A stretch of DNA of 64,000 bases. Origin: Bufo bufo (lineage: Eukaryota; Chordata; Amphibia; Anura; Bufonidae). The stretch covers positions 191,404,559 to 191,468,558 of the forward strand of contig NC_053391.1 in assembly GCF_905171765.1 (NCBI RefSeq), given 5' to 3'. Position numbers and translations under genes: made by a program. This document shows, piece after piece, positions 22,791 to 34,199 of this stretch. Positions within the stretch are counted from its first letter, which is position 1, and each line of letters begins with the position of its first letter. The notes under the pieces were generated by a model. That model saw only the letters and a list, made by a program, of their open reading frames with translations, was not told the DNA's origin and did no database searches.

Positions 22791-22795
<5 letters not shown>

Positions 22796-23107
22796 CACCT
22801 TCACATTACACACATGAGCATGAACACTGCTATTCCTAGAGCAACACAGTGGCTAATTGTATAGTTCATGCATTCTGTTATGCATAAACTCACACTGTTC
22901 ACATTAAAACAAGTAAATCATTTTCATAGAATGAAAAAAAAAAAAAAGGTACATAGCACACAAATAATGTCAATACCTACAAAACACATAATTCTTTTGT
23001 ATGCCCACTTTATCTTCATTTTTGAAACATACATCTATATCTTATTTTTAATTATTACAGAGGTTACCATCTCAGGCGTAAGCGATATACAGTTTTGTAT
23101 AACTAAT

Positions 23108-23797
23108 ATGTCTAAACTCGATTTATTGAGATTAAACAACATGCCGAGGCAAAATAAAAAGTCTCAGATGGCAAAGGAACGTGAGAAAATGAAAAAAGCT
23201 TTAAAGGAAGATAAAAGTTCTCTACAGATTGAATATACTGTAATGAGTGAGTCAACACTGGCATCACATTGGCAAGGTGATGTCAGGTATAGCAGTTTTT
23301 CACGACGGTTCCAGTGTACCTGTAATGCTTTGACTTTCCTTGCTGAACACCATGAAAAAAACAACCTACAGGACCTGGACCTAGATCAAAGCTTCTATGA
23401 ACAAATGAATTTTTTTTTTAACAGAAGGCATAAAACTGATGATATTTTCAGGACCAATGTCAAAGAAAAAAGCCAATACAGAATGAGATGCAAACGGAAC
23501 ATGCTTAAGAGAATTCACAATTTGCAAAGTGCCCAGAAGATTTTGATGAAGTATAGGCTTTATCAAGCACTGCATAAACCATCAAGAAATATACATTTTC
23601 AAGCAGAAATGAAAAATAGCACTAGTCCATTTTAATAAGGTGATAAGATGTGGCCCAACTTTTATTTGCACTACTTGCCATAGAACATTGTTTCGTAATC
23701 AAGTTCGTCCATGTATTCACAATTATCAAAAGAATCCTAAAGTTATCTCTGCTTATCTAACTGGAAAATATGTTCATATTTGTTTATCTACCTGTGT
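23108..23797 (+). pseudogene. Helentron N-terminal region
   Basis: An acceptor-like 'attattacag' precedes a frame with MSKLDLLRLNNMPRQNKK, a basic Lys-rich segment and FQCTCNALTFLAEHHEK, ending at 23635. The next frame continues RCGPTFICTTCHRTLFRNQ and VHICLSTC, a Cys/His zinc-finger pattern (CxxCH) that is standard upstream of the Helentron Rep domain. A single frameshift near 23633 and a stop near 23798 split it from the following part. Likely role is DNA recognition. Confidence 0.7.
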
Positions 23798-23799
23798 AA

Positions 23800-24933
23800 A
23801 TGACTAACATTGAGGAAAGAAAAAGTGAATGGATCTGCCACACTTGCCACGATAACCTAAATAAAGGAAAGATACCACCTATAGCAGCTTCAAATAAACT
23901 TGAACTTACTTCTATCCCATCAGAACTCTGTGAACTGAATATCTTAGAGAGACACATAATAGCAAAATACATCCCTTTTGCTAAAATTATATCACTCCCT
24001 AAAGGTCAACAGAAAGCAATTAGGGGTGCCGTTGTATCAGTTCCCTCTGAAGTGGAGACTACAGTAAATGCTTTACCTCGCCCTTTAAGTGAATCGCAGT
24101 TGCTTACAGTGAAACTAAAAAGAAGACTTTGTTATCAAGGTCATTACCAGTTTCACCATCTCAGCATGCATAAAGTCTTGTCTGCCCTTCTGAAATTAAA
24201 AGAAATTCATTCAGAATATAAAGACATTGTACTTAATCCTATAAATGACGAAGAAGAACTATTTAACAATTTACAATATCCCACAGCTGATGTTGGAAAC
24301 CAAATGGACATTGAAGAGGACCATAATGGAACAGAACAGATTCCTGATGAATCAGGTGAACAAATCTCTGAAAATATAAACTCTGGTCTTATTTTGGACA
24401 CGTGTCTTCAACCACCTGATCTTGGACAGCAACTTTTATCTTTTAATGATGGTATTTTCTGCATTGCACCTGCAGAGGGAAACACACCTGTAAGCATGTT
24501 TAAGGTCCCTAAGCTAGAATCCATGGCTTTTCCTGTGCAGTTTCCTGATGGCAAAAACACATTGGATGAACCCCACAGAAAGGTAGTGTCATCGCCTAGC
24601 AGATACTTTAATGCAAGGCTATTCTCTGTTGATAATCGCTTTGCAAGAGACACAAACTATATTGTGTTTTCCCAATTTGTAACAGAAATACATTTAGCAT
24701 TTTCAAGCATGTCTATTCAGCTGAGAAAATCAAAATCAATAACATGTGATGGCCGCAGAATCACCAGTTCACTACTGCAAGAAAAATCTGAGCTAGATAA
24801 ACTTGTGAAAAATAATGAGGTTACCAGGTTTATGCAGCCCTTGAGAGGAACACCTGCCTACTGGGAAAAAACTTTACGAGATTTGTTTGCTATGCTTAGA
24901 CAACTGGGAACTCCCACATTTTTCTGTACATGA
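23800..24933 (+). pseudogene. Helentron helicase-like N-terminal domain
   Basis: Begins within the zinc-binding stretch ([18 protein letters not shown]), then [19 protein letters not shown] and [14 protein letters not shown], motifs shared by animal Helentron polyproteins. The Helitron helicase-like part follows ([32 protein letters not shown]). It ends by frameshift at 24933 just before HEMRWPE. The last 480 bases are duplicated at 19523-20080. Confidence 0.8.
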
Positions 24934-26275
24934 GATGAGATGGCCAGAGGTGATAACGGCAATTAAAGCACAGCAGGGAGAGTGCATTGACTTTTCAACA
25001 TTAGACTGGCAAGAAAAATGTGATATATTGCGATCTAACCCTGTAACAGCTATGCGAATGTTTGAAAAAAGAGTAGAAGCTCTCATAAACTTAATACTAT
25101 CTCCTGCACAACCTATTGGAGAGGTGATTGACTGGTTTTACAGAGTTGAATTTCAGCAAAGGGGGTCACCACATATTCATGCTTTGTTTTGGGTGAAGGA
25201 TTCACCAATATTTGAAAATGACTCAGATCAAGATATTTGTGATTTCGTTGACCAATATATATCCTGCAAGCTACCCAATCCTAACAGTGATCCAGAGCTC
25301 CATCAGATTGTAACAGAAGTACAGACTCATAGCCGTAATCATTCAAAATCTTGTAAAAAGAACAAGAAACACTGCAGATTTGGATTTCCTAAACCACCTA
25401 TGGCAAAAACAATTATAACTCGGCCTAAAGACTCTACTGAAGCAGTCGATGAGGAGGAAATTGAAGCTATAAAAAATTATCATCATTTCAGAATGGAAAA
25501 TGCTAAGAAAAAGGTTCACATTGTGTGGGATTTGTTAAACGACCCCTCTCAAATATTTGAAAGCATCACAGAACTGCTAAATAAGGCCAATCTCTCATAT
25601 AAAGAGTACAAGGAATATGTTCAGACTCTTACATCTTCCAGTGTTATTTTGATGGAGCACCAACCAAAAGACTCTTGGATAAATAGATACAACCCTCTCC
25701 TTTTAAAAGCATGGGATGCAAACATGGACATACAGTTTATTCTTGACCCATATAGTTGTATAATGTATATGCTCTCTTATATTTCAAAATCTGAGCATGA
25801 GATGAGTGACTATTTGAAGAGAATTATTAAAGAATCATCTCAAACCACATCTGAACTTGAAAGCATGAAGGAAGTAATGCATGCCTATGCAAAAAACAGA
25901 GAAGTCAGTGCCCAAGAGGCTGTTGCTCGAACATGCAGTTTGAAACTGAAATCTTTTTCCCGTGCTGTAATTTTCATACCAACGGATGACAATGCTGTAC
26001 GGATGAGTTTGCTAATGAAATCCCTCCAGAAAAAAGATCCTGATGATGAGAATGTATGGATGACTGGACTGAAAGAAAAGTACCAGGCCAGACCAAATAC
26101 TCCAGAGTTTGAAAATATGTGCATGGCGGAATTTGCCAGTGAGTATCGCATTCTTTATGGAGAACAGAAAAAAGGCAAAAATGTTTTGTCATTGCAAAAT
26201 AATATGGGACACATTCAAAAAAGATCCAAAGGCAAGCCTGCCATAATTCGATACGCACGATTTTCCCAGCAATAA
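24887..26275 (+). pseudogene. Helentron HUH (Rep) endonuclease domain
   Basis: A 462-codon open frame. [15 protein letters not shown] holds the HUH metal site (His96, His98). [10 protein letters not shown] supplies the two candidate nucleophilic tyrosines Tyr294 and Tyr298 three residues apart, plus Lys301, the Y2 arrangement of Helitrons. A Cys/His cluster ([15 protein letters not shown], 156-170) is also typical. The enzyme nicks single-stranded DNA and makes 5'-phosphotyrosine links during rolling-circle transposition. The catalytic residues are intact here, but the frame is shifted relative to both neighbours. Confidence 0.87.
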
Positions 26276-26410
26276 TATCCCGAAATTTTTTATTGTACAC
26301 TACTCAAATTGTATCTTCCTCATCGAAGAGATACACAGCTACACTCTATAACATTCAAAACATATGAATAGTTTTATGCATGTGCATGTGTACAACTGAC
26401 TGGGACTGAT

Positions 26411-29400
26411 ATGCTTCAGACTGTTTACAGCATTGTGAAGGAGAACCGAAAACGGTATGAAAAACACAGTCAAGCCATAGAAAAAGCCATTGAGGATTTT
26501 CAGCAGCTTGGCCCAATTGAAGATGCCTGGACAACATTAGCTCCAGAAACCGAATTAATACGTTTGGAAAGCATTATGGAGCGCCAACCAACGGATCGTA
26601 ATTATTTAAATGAGCAAGATGATATTACAGATTGCATTAATGATGCTACTGTTAAAAGCTCTGTTACATCAGCAGTAAAGGTTCCACAGATAACTCAAGC
26701 TCAAATCAGAAAAATGTACCAAAGTCTGAATGAAACACAGGCATCAATTTTTTATGCAGTGCGTAACTGGTGCAAAAGAAGAGTCTGTGGTGAACTGGTA
26801 TGTTTCAGGCACAGCAGGCACTGGTAAAAGCCATCTTATTAGATGTGTTTATATAGAGGCATCAAAGGTCCTATCTAAAATGACATGTGTAAGTGAAGAG
26901 ATTGACATTTCCCAGCCCACAGTACTCTTGGCAGCATTTACTGGTACAGCAGCTTTCAATATTAACAGCAAAACTCTTCACTCACTCCTTAAACTTCCTA
27001 GAAGCTTAAAGCCTCCTTTATCAAGGTCTTGGAAACTGTCTCAATGAGATTCGAGCAAATCTATGTAAAACGCAAATTCTAATTATTGATGAAATTTCTA
27101 TGGTATCAAAGCCATTGTTTTCATATGTTAACTGGAGATTGCAACAAATAAAAGGAAACAAAAAGCCCTTTGGATGAATTTCTATTTTGGCAGTAGGTGA
27201 CTTCATGCAGCTACCACCAGTAAGAAAAGCAAAACCATTGTGTGTATATGAGCAACATGTTCCAGATTTTTGGAGAGATTATTTCAAAATGATCACACTG
27301 ACGGAAATAATGCGGCAAAAAGATAATCTTGCCTATGCTGAACTGGCTTAGAATTAAACAAAAACTTGAGCCATTATCTGATGGAAATAGAGAAATGCTG
27401 GCAACTGCTATAAAGTCTCCAGAAGAATGCCCCACTGATGTTCTACATATTTATGCCACTAATAAAGAGGTGGAAGATCATAACTCAAAATCGCTATCCT
27501 TAAATTATTCAGATATTATAAATATTGAAGCTGAAGATTTTAAAAAAGATCCACAAACTGGTCAAATGAAAATACAAGCTACAACTGCTCAAGGAGGAAA
27601 ATCTGAACTAAGCGACAGACTGCAGGTTGCAGTTGATGCAAAAGTAATGATTACAAGAAATATAGATGTAGAGGATGGTCTGGTTAATGGAACATTTGGC
27701 AAAGTAGCAAAAATCATTACAAAAACACAAAATAATGTACTTTCTGTTGCCATGATAGGATTACAACTGGATAATATTGATGCTGGGAAAAAATATAGAA
27801 AAAAAGACAGCAACACTGAAACTAACAATATTGTTTATATAGAGAGAGCAGAGGAACCCCTAAAAAGAAAAGGAATCGTTCGAAGGCAGTTTCCTTTAAA
27901 GCTAGCATTTGCTTGCACTTGTCATAAAGTCCAAGGAATGACAACTACATCCGCTGTTGTGTCTCTGCAGCACATTTTTGAACCAGGAATGGCATATGTC
28001 GCTCTTAGTAGAATAACATCACTACGGGGATTACATATCATTGACTTTGATGAAAAAAAGGTCTTCAGTGATCCCCAAATTACTGATTCTTTAAAAAATA
28101 TGCCAAGAGTCGACTTTTCAAACATCCAGCCACTGCTTCAGATTGTAAAGGCTTCAAATACTCAGTCATCACTTGCTATTATTTACCACAACACAGAAGG
28201 GCTACAGAATCATATTGAAGACATAAAGAACCACCACGAACTTCTTTTAGCCGATGTACTGTGCCTAACCGAAACACATTTGCATGGATCATTTATCCCA
28301 GACAATTTAAACATCAATGGTTACAACTTATTCTCTCGCAATAGACATGTGTCCTACACAAACGTTTCTTACCTATCAAGCAGGAATGGCGGTGGAGTAT
28401 ATGTCAGAAACAACCTAAAAGCTCATCCTGTGCAGTACATACAAAATGTGACTGAATATTATGCTTTAAAGGGTTTCTATCACTTTGTTTCACCTATTTA
28501 GCTTTCAGACACTAGCGATCCGCTAGTGTCTGCTTTATCTAACCATCCTAATATAAGAGCTTATTGTCCTGCCGTTTAGCTAAAAAAATAACTTATATAG
28601 ATATGCAAATGAGCCTCTAGGTGCTATGGGGGCGTGATTAGCACCTAGAGGCTCCGTCTACCTTAACAAACTGCCGCCGCCCAGCGCGTCCCTCCAGCCC
28701 GCCCATGTCCAGCTGAAGCGATCCTCTCCGTGCGCGTTTCTGTTCTGCGCATGCGCAGTGAATGTCTGATGCTTCCCTGCTCAGACATCTCCACTGCGCC
28801 TGTTCCTCGGAGCACTATGACGTCATCGGCGCAGGCGCAGTGGAGATGTCTGAGCAGGGAAGCGATCAGACATTCACTGCGCATGCGCCGAATACGAGGA
28901 GCATCGCATTCCGGAGGAGATGGGCGGGCTGGAGGGACGCGCTGGGCGGCGGCAGTTTGTTAAGGTAGACGGAGCCTCTAGGTGCTAATCACGCCCCCAT
29001 AGCACCTAGAGGCTCATTTGCATATCTATATAAGTTATTTTTTTAGCTAAACGGCAGGACAATAAGCTCTTATATTAGGATGGTTAGATAAAGCAGACAC
29101 TAGCGGATCGCTAGTGTCTGAAAGCTAAATAGGTGAAACGAAGTGATAGAAACCCTTTAAAAATTGAAGCCCCTCAAAAGTTCTTACCTAACCTTAATGC
29201 CATTTTGACGTCTTTAGACATAATAGACTACAAACCCATTGTAGTTTGTGGTGACTTAAATGAAGATCAGCTCTCTTCTGCTAAAAAGCCTATTTTGGAG
29301 TTATTTAATAAGAAAGGATATGTGCAAATAATTAACTCTGCCACTACAGAGAAAAACAGCCTGTTAGATCCACTGTTTCTTACCAGTTTTGACAAAAGTA

Positions 29401-29462
29401 TAACATCTGGCATCTTATATACTTATTACAGCTACCACAATCCAGTCTTTTGTGTATTATAA
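26411..29462 (+). pseudogene. Helentron Pif1-like helicase plus endonuclease, broken
   Basis: 26411-26827 leads into the Walker A motif SGTAGTGKSHLIR (26802-26840) by a frameshift. LLAAFTGTAAF follows, then after another shift [10 protein letters not shown] (motif II) and GDFMQLPP with a stop near 27177. 27329-28501 carries AFACTCHKVQGMT and AYVALSRITSLRGL (motifs V-VI). It then runs directly into an exonuclease-endonuclease-phosphatase domain: LLLADVLCLTETHLHG, SRNGGGVYVRNN. After the foldback insertion it continues to VVCGDLNEDQ and SYHNPVF at 29462, where Tyr replaces the usual Asp of the SDH motif. The helicase unwinds the donor strand; the endonuclease role is uncertain. Confidence 0.85.
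28470..29160. mobile_element. TTAA-flanked long foldback element, copy 2 (691 bp)
   Basis: TTAA at 28466-28469 and 29157-29160. Ends 'agggtttctatcacttt' and inverse. The arms match copy 1 at 20170-20881 (same 'gacactagcgat', 'gagcctctaggtgcta' and 'gcgtccctccagcccgccca' blocks), but the central 200 bases differ. The core contains the exact palindrome tgcgcatgcgca (28746-28757). It interrupts the Helentron endonuclease. Confidence 0.9.
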
Positions 29463-29774
29463 AAAGTGGTAATTTACATTGTAAGGCTACTTTACACTAG
29501 CTTTTTGCCTTTCCATTTATGAAATAAGATCAGGGCACCCACAAGCGGCCCAAAACTGGTGAGTTTTGCCCTAATGCATTCAGAATGGATAAGGATATGC
29601 TATAAATCCATCAGTGTGCACTAGTGGGCCCTTACGAGGCTCTGGCAAACTTGGTGTATCGGGGAAGGGGGGGGCAACTACGGTGCATTGCTTCACGGAA
29701 ACAATGACAAATGCGCTAGCAGCCTAGACATGGTTCGTAGAGATACATGCTGTGACTGCTGAGGGAGAAACTTA
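29463..29774. other. Gene-less stretch
   Basis: 'aaggctactttacactagct' near 29483 resembles a MITE end (compare 'gaaagtagcctta' at 56865). Otherwise nothing is recognised. Confidence 0.3.
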
Positions 29775-30915
29775 GCCCCCATATATCACAATATGGCGAA
29801 ATAACCTCCTCAAAGAATTCCTTCATTTACCTGATTATGGATTCTGGCCTCAAAAAGGGGTGAAATATCTCACTTAATTGTACCAGGATGGAGTTTTTCA
29901 TACATTTGGCAACCTCCAAAGAGAATACAATTTGCCACGCACAAGTTTTTATCCATACCTCCAGTTCAGACATGATTATGACACCCAGTTTAAGTCCTTA
30001 TCCCTAAAATTGGAATGTGGACCTCTTGAGTCCATTGCCAGGTGGATGCAGCCATATAAACCGGTCTCATCATTTTATGAGACAATAATAAAAATGCAGG
30101 ATTCACCGTTCATTTGACCACTGGGCTGTAGATATTCCTGAATTGGATGACTCTCACCTGGAGGAATTCAGCACGGTGTGGAAGTCAACCGTCATTAGCG
30201 CTAGGGACCAGCTAATTCAGATTAAATGGCTCCACAAGGTGTATCTCACTCCAGTGCGCCTGTATCATATGCATAGACTACCTGACCCTTCATTCAAGAG
30301 GTTCCCTATATTATATGATATGGAGAGGTCCCATCATGCAGCAGTACTGGAGAGAGATATGCTACTTTATTGACACAAAATTTACTCTTCTACACTATGT
30401 CTATTGGGTTTGGTGACAGACGTGATCCCTACTAAATATGGTAGAAAACTCCTTAAGTTACTTATGTTTTATGGAAGAAAGACAATACTACTGAATTGGA
30501 AGCTGCCGAAGGCTCCCACTCTTGAAAGTGGATACAACTTGTAAACGCTGACCTCCAATTGTATAAGTTAACAGGAACTCCTAATCGTTTTGCCCAAATT
30601 TAGGGTCCTTGGTGTGTACACAACACACGGTTTAGGACCTGGTTTGGCAGGGATTACGAATCGCTCAGATGTATGAATGGGTGACTGTGTGTGTGATGTT
30701 GAAATCGAAGTCCAGTGTCCACTTATAAAACCGAGGAAGATTTACAATTTGTACTTACTTCTGTAGGCAGCTTCCTATGTATGAACATTGCGATAACTGG
30801 AGCTGTAGTTCCATAATGCACTATACTTGTTAATGTCACCTCCATGTTGGAGGCAAATGTTTAGGTACCTTACCTTACTTTACTGCAAAAGTTTCAAATA
30901 AATAAATACTATTAT
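29775..30915 (+). pseudogene. L1/Tx1 ORF2 C-terminal fragment
   Basis: Frames with stops encode the C-terminal part of a Tx1-like L1 ORF2. 29878-30117 gives FGNLQREYNLPRTSFYPYLQ and RHDYDTQFKSL. 30143-30373 gives WKSTVISARDQLIQIKWLHK and VYLTPVRLYHMHRLPD. Further pieces such as FYGRKTILLNWKLPKAPT follow to about 30540. The region is non-catalytic, lying after the RT, near the zinc-knuckle part. The 5' end is truncated, as usual for LINEs; the tail has 'caaataaataaatac' near 30893. Unrelated in frame and state to the ORF1 at 21207. Confidence 0.75.
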
Positions 30916-31099
30916 ACCATTATTCCGCTTTGGAGGCTGCTTGCAGCATTTTGGTGTGCATATGACGATGCAGAGCCAAACAGATCTGCCTTGAAACACA
31001 ATGGAAGCCAATGTAGACAGAGATAGAGCTCAAGAATTGCTCTTCACCCCCAGCAGCGGCAGCCATCTTGGAAGCTTAACTTTGTGAACAAAGCGGCAA

Positions 31100-31178
31100 G
31101 TATTGTAAGTTTTAATGTCTGTCTGTCATCTATCTTTACTTTTTTTCTATCTGTTTATCTATTAACTATCTATCTGAG
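31100..31178. repeat. TATC-like tetranucleotide tract
   Basis: Degenerate 'tctatctgtttatctatta' sequence. Confidence 0.6.
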
Positions 31179-31179
31179 G

Positions 31180-31920
31180 GGGAAAGGAGGGGCTGATTAC
31201 ACAGAGGAGGGGGGTGATTGCACAGAGTGCTGCATGCACTTGTGGGGCTGATTGCACAGATGGGGAGAGGCTGCTGGCACTTCGGCTAATAGCACTTATG
31301 GTGGGCTGATAACACTGAGGGGAGGCTGATACCACTTGTGTGGGCTGATAACAATAACAGTGGGCTATTGGCACTTGGAGGGATGATTGTACGGGGATGG
31401 GGGTCTGCTGACACTTGGGGGGTTGATTGCACTGGGGGTGCTTGATAGCACCGGGGGGCTGATGGCACAGAGGGGGCTGCTGGCACCTGGGGATAAATGC
31501 ACTGGGGAGGGGGGGGGTTGATAGCACTTGGGGTTGATTGCACAGATGGGAGCTGCAAGCATTTGGGGGGCAGATTGTGCTGCGGTGGGCTGCTGGCAAT
31601 TGGGGGAAGCTAATAGCACTTGGAAAGGGGGGGCTGATGACACTGAGGGGAGGCTGATGGCACAGAGGGGGGTTGCTGGCACTTGGGGGGCAGATGGTAC
31701 TTGGGGAGGCTTCTGTCACTTGGGGAGATGATTGCACTGAAGGGGAGGCCGATTGCGCTGAGAGGGGGCTGATAGCACTTGGGGTGCTGATAACACTAAG
31801 GGTGGGCTGCTAGCACTTGCAGGGCTGGTTGCACTGAGTGGGATGCTTCTGGCACTTGGGGGGCTGATAGGTCTCAATGGGGGGCAGATTGCACTGAGGG
31901 GACGCTCATAGTTTTGTTAA
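31180..31920. repeat. G-rich minisatellite, about 20-bp degenerate unit
   Basis: Variants of 'gggctgatngcacttgggg' repeat about 35 times with strong G over C skew on the plus strand. The Pro/Ser-rich minus-strand open frames here (ISPPS, PSAISPP) are a consequence of the repeat and not genes. Confidence 0.88.
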
Positions 31921-31929
31921 CTTAAACTT

Positions 31930-32480
31930 ATTTGCTTTCCTCTCCCTCTAAGTGTAAGGTGCTGTCTGAGACAAAGTAACATTTGGTTCCTCTGTTTTGG
32001 GCAGCCCACTACATTAGGAGGGACAACAGTTCTCTCCCTCTTAATGTAAAGGTCTATCTAAGACAGAGGAGCATTTTGCTCCCCTGTTTCGGACATCCCC
32101 CTACAGTCAGAGGCACAACTATTCTCCCCCTCTTAGTGTAAGGGCTTTTAGAGACAGAGGAGCATTTGGCTCTCCTTTTCTGGACAGCCCACTACAGTCC
32201 GAGGGAGAACATTCTTTCCCTCTTAGTGTAAGGTGTAAGGGGCTGTCTGAGACAGAGGAGAGTTTAGCCCCCCTGTTTTCGGCAGCCCACTACAGTCCGA
32301 GGGACAACAGTTCTTTCCCTCTGAGTGTAAGGGCTGTCTGAGACAGAGGAAGGTTTGGGCCCCCTGTTTTCGGCAGCCCCCTATGGTCAGAAGGAGAGAA
32401 AAGTTGTCCCTCTGACCAAAGAGGCCTGCCCGAAACAGGGGAGACAAAAGCTCCTCTGTCGCACACAGGCCCTTACATAT
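31930..32480. repeat. About five tandem ~95-bp units ending in an inverted unit
   Basis: Each unit reads roughly 'taaggggctgtctgagacag', 'aggagcatttggctcccctg', 'tttcggcagcccactacagt', then 'ccctct'. The last part (32405-32475, 'gcctgcccgaaacaggggag') is the same unit in reverse, so the end folds back on the preceding unit. It has replaced the interior of a MADF exon: 32480-32505 still ends like the exon at 32919 (caatgtg then gtaagt). Confidence 0.8.
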
Positions 32481-32588
32481 GCCAGCTCACAGACAATGTG
32501 GTAAGTAGAGCAATAAATCTTTTAACACATTCATAGTGTTGTTGGCCTAATATCATTCAAATTTTATATTTTTTTCACAGATAAACAG

Positions 32589-33160
32589 GTTACTACTCGA
32601 TGGCGATCTATCCGGGACCACTTTAAAAGGGACTACAACTTGGAGGTTCAGGCCCCAAATGGATCTGCAGCAACCTGAAAGTCACCATAAGACAGACGCT
32701 GGCGCTTAGAAGTTACCGTAATTTTTTTTTTTAAGGAATAAAAAAATCATTTGATTATCTCTTCATTTTAGTGTAGGTGGAGACATGCCCCACTCTATGG
32801 GACCACACTGAGCATCACCATGCTGACCATCACTTCACCCAGCGGCTCTGGAGGGAGATCAGTGAAGAATTATTCAGCACCTGGGAGTATCTCAGCGCGG
32901 CTGCTCAGAGCCAATGTGGGTAAGTACAGCAATATGTATTTTTAACACATTCATAGTGTTGTTAATCTAACATCATTCTAATTTTATTTTTATTTTTCAA
33001 AGGTTACCACTGAGTGGCTGTCTTTCTGGGACTGCTTTGTGATGGACTATAACTTGGTGGTTCAGGCCCCGAGTAGAGCCGCAGCAACCTTAGAGCTGCT
33101 ATATATATATTACGGCTTTGGGGTTCCTAAGACGAATGCTAGCGCTAAGAAGGTAATTTT
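32589..33160 (+). pseudogene. MADF exon array, copy 1
   Basis: Three exon-like pieces have splice signals. 32589 onward (after 'aacag') reads VTTRWRSIRDHFKRDYNLEV then QAPNGSAAT and stop: second MADF half. 32777-32919 (after 'gtgtag', before 'gtaagt') reads VETCPTLWDHTEHHHADHHF, then RLWREISEELFSTWEYLSAA: first MADF half. 33003 onward (after 'aaag') reads VTTEWLSFWDCFVMDYNLVV: another second half, continuing open to 33160. The order second/first/second suggests that a two-exon MADF unit was duplicated. The pieces lack the Lys/Tyr-rich end seen at 13690. Probably non-functional. Confidence 0.65.
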
Positions 33161-33189
33161 TTTTTTAAAGAATGGAAAAATCATGTACT

Positions 33190-33545
33190 TTCCTCTCCCT
33201 CTTAATGTAAGGGGCTGTCTAAGACAGAGGAGCGTTTTGCTCCCCTGTTTCGGCAGCCCACTACATTCCGAGGAACAACAGTTCTTTCCCTCTGAGTGTA
33301 AGGGGCTGTCTGACACAGAAGAAGATTTGGCTTCCCTTGTTTTGTGCAGCCCCTACGGTGAAAGGGACAACAGTTCTTTCCCTCTGAGTATAAGGAGATG
33401 TCTGAGACAGAGGAGCGTTTTTTCCCCCTGTTTTGGGCAGCCCCATATGGTCAGAGGGAGAGAAAAGTTGTCCCTCTGACCAAAGAGGCCTGCCCGAAAC
33501 AGGGGAGGCAAAAGCTCCTCTGTCGCAGACAGACCCTTACATGTG
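33190..33545. repeat. Second tandem ~95-bp block with inverted end
   Basis: Same units as 31930-32480, about three copies, ending in the same reversed unit (33478-33545). It is part of the ~1.09-kb segmental tandem duplication. Confidence 0.8.
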
Positions 33546-33653
33546 CCAGCTCAGAGCCAATGTGGTAAGTAGAGCAATATGTATTTTTAACACATTCATA
33601 GTGTTGTTAGCCTAATATCATTTACATTTTATATTTTTTTCACAGATAAACAG

Positions 33654-34195
33654 GTTACCAATCAATGGCGATCTATCCGGGACCACTTTAAAAGGGACTA
33701 CAACTTAGAGGTTCAGGCCCCAAATGGATCTGCAGCAACCTGAAAGTCACCATAAATGTATAGTACAGCTTTGGGCATTCTAAGACGGACGCTGGCGCTT
33801 AGAAGGTAATTTTTTATTTATTTTAAGGAATACAAAAATCATTTGATTATCTCTTCCTTTTACTGTAGGTGGAGACATGCCCCACTCTATGAGACCACAC
33901 TGACATTACCATGCTGACCATCACTTCACCCAGCGGCTCTGGAGGGAGATCAGTGAAGAATTATTCAGCACCTTAGGGTATCTCAGCACAGCTGCTCAAA
34001 GCTAATGTGGTAAGTACAGCAATATGTATTTTTAACACATTCATAGTGTTGTTAATCAAACATCATTCTAATTTTATCTTTATTTTTCAAAGGTTACCAC
34101 TGGGTGGCTGTCTTTCTGGGACTGCTTCAAGACAGAATACAACTTGATGTTCCAGGCCCCGAGTGGATCCGCAGCAACCTAAAAGCCGCCATATA
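33654..34195 (+). pseudogene. MADF exon array, copy 2
   Basis: Repeats copy 1 at an offset of 1065-1092 bases. 33654 (VTNQWRSIRDHFKRDYNLEV...) is a second MADF half. 33869-34009, between 'actgtag' and 'gtaagt', is a first half (VETCPTLWD..., with small indels). 34093 onward (VTTGWLSFWDCFKTEYNLMF, then QAPSGSAAT and stop) is a second half. Introns share 'acacattcatagtgttgtta'. The conserved splice borders show the copy unit was a gene, not an mRNA copy. Confidence 0.65.
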
Positions 34196-34199
34196 TGTA

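Larger units (their letters stand above)
22800..29462 (+). mobile_element. Helentron (Helitron with C-terminal endonuclease), inactivated
   Basis: In one direction the segment encodes a zinc-finger N-terminus, a HUH Rep nuclease with two tyrosines, a Pif1-like helicase and an apurinic-type endonuclease. This order defines the vertebrate Helentron branch of rolling-circle transposons. The termini are not definable by eye. The coding chain is cut by at least five frame breaks and by a TTAA foldback at 28470-29160. Confidence 0.85.

Noticed and set aside
21207..30915. L1 ORF1 (21207) and L1 3' fragment (29775) as two ends of one LINE split by the Helentron
   Set aside because: About 3 kb of ORF2 is missing and Penelope-type tails lie directly after ORF1; the fragments differ in preservation.
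31162..31737. Long Pro/Ser-rich minus-strand ORF (191 codons) and overlapping partners
   Set aside because: Three frames are open at once because the minisatellite lacks stops on that strand; composition follows the repeat unit.
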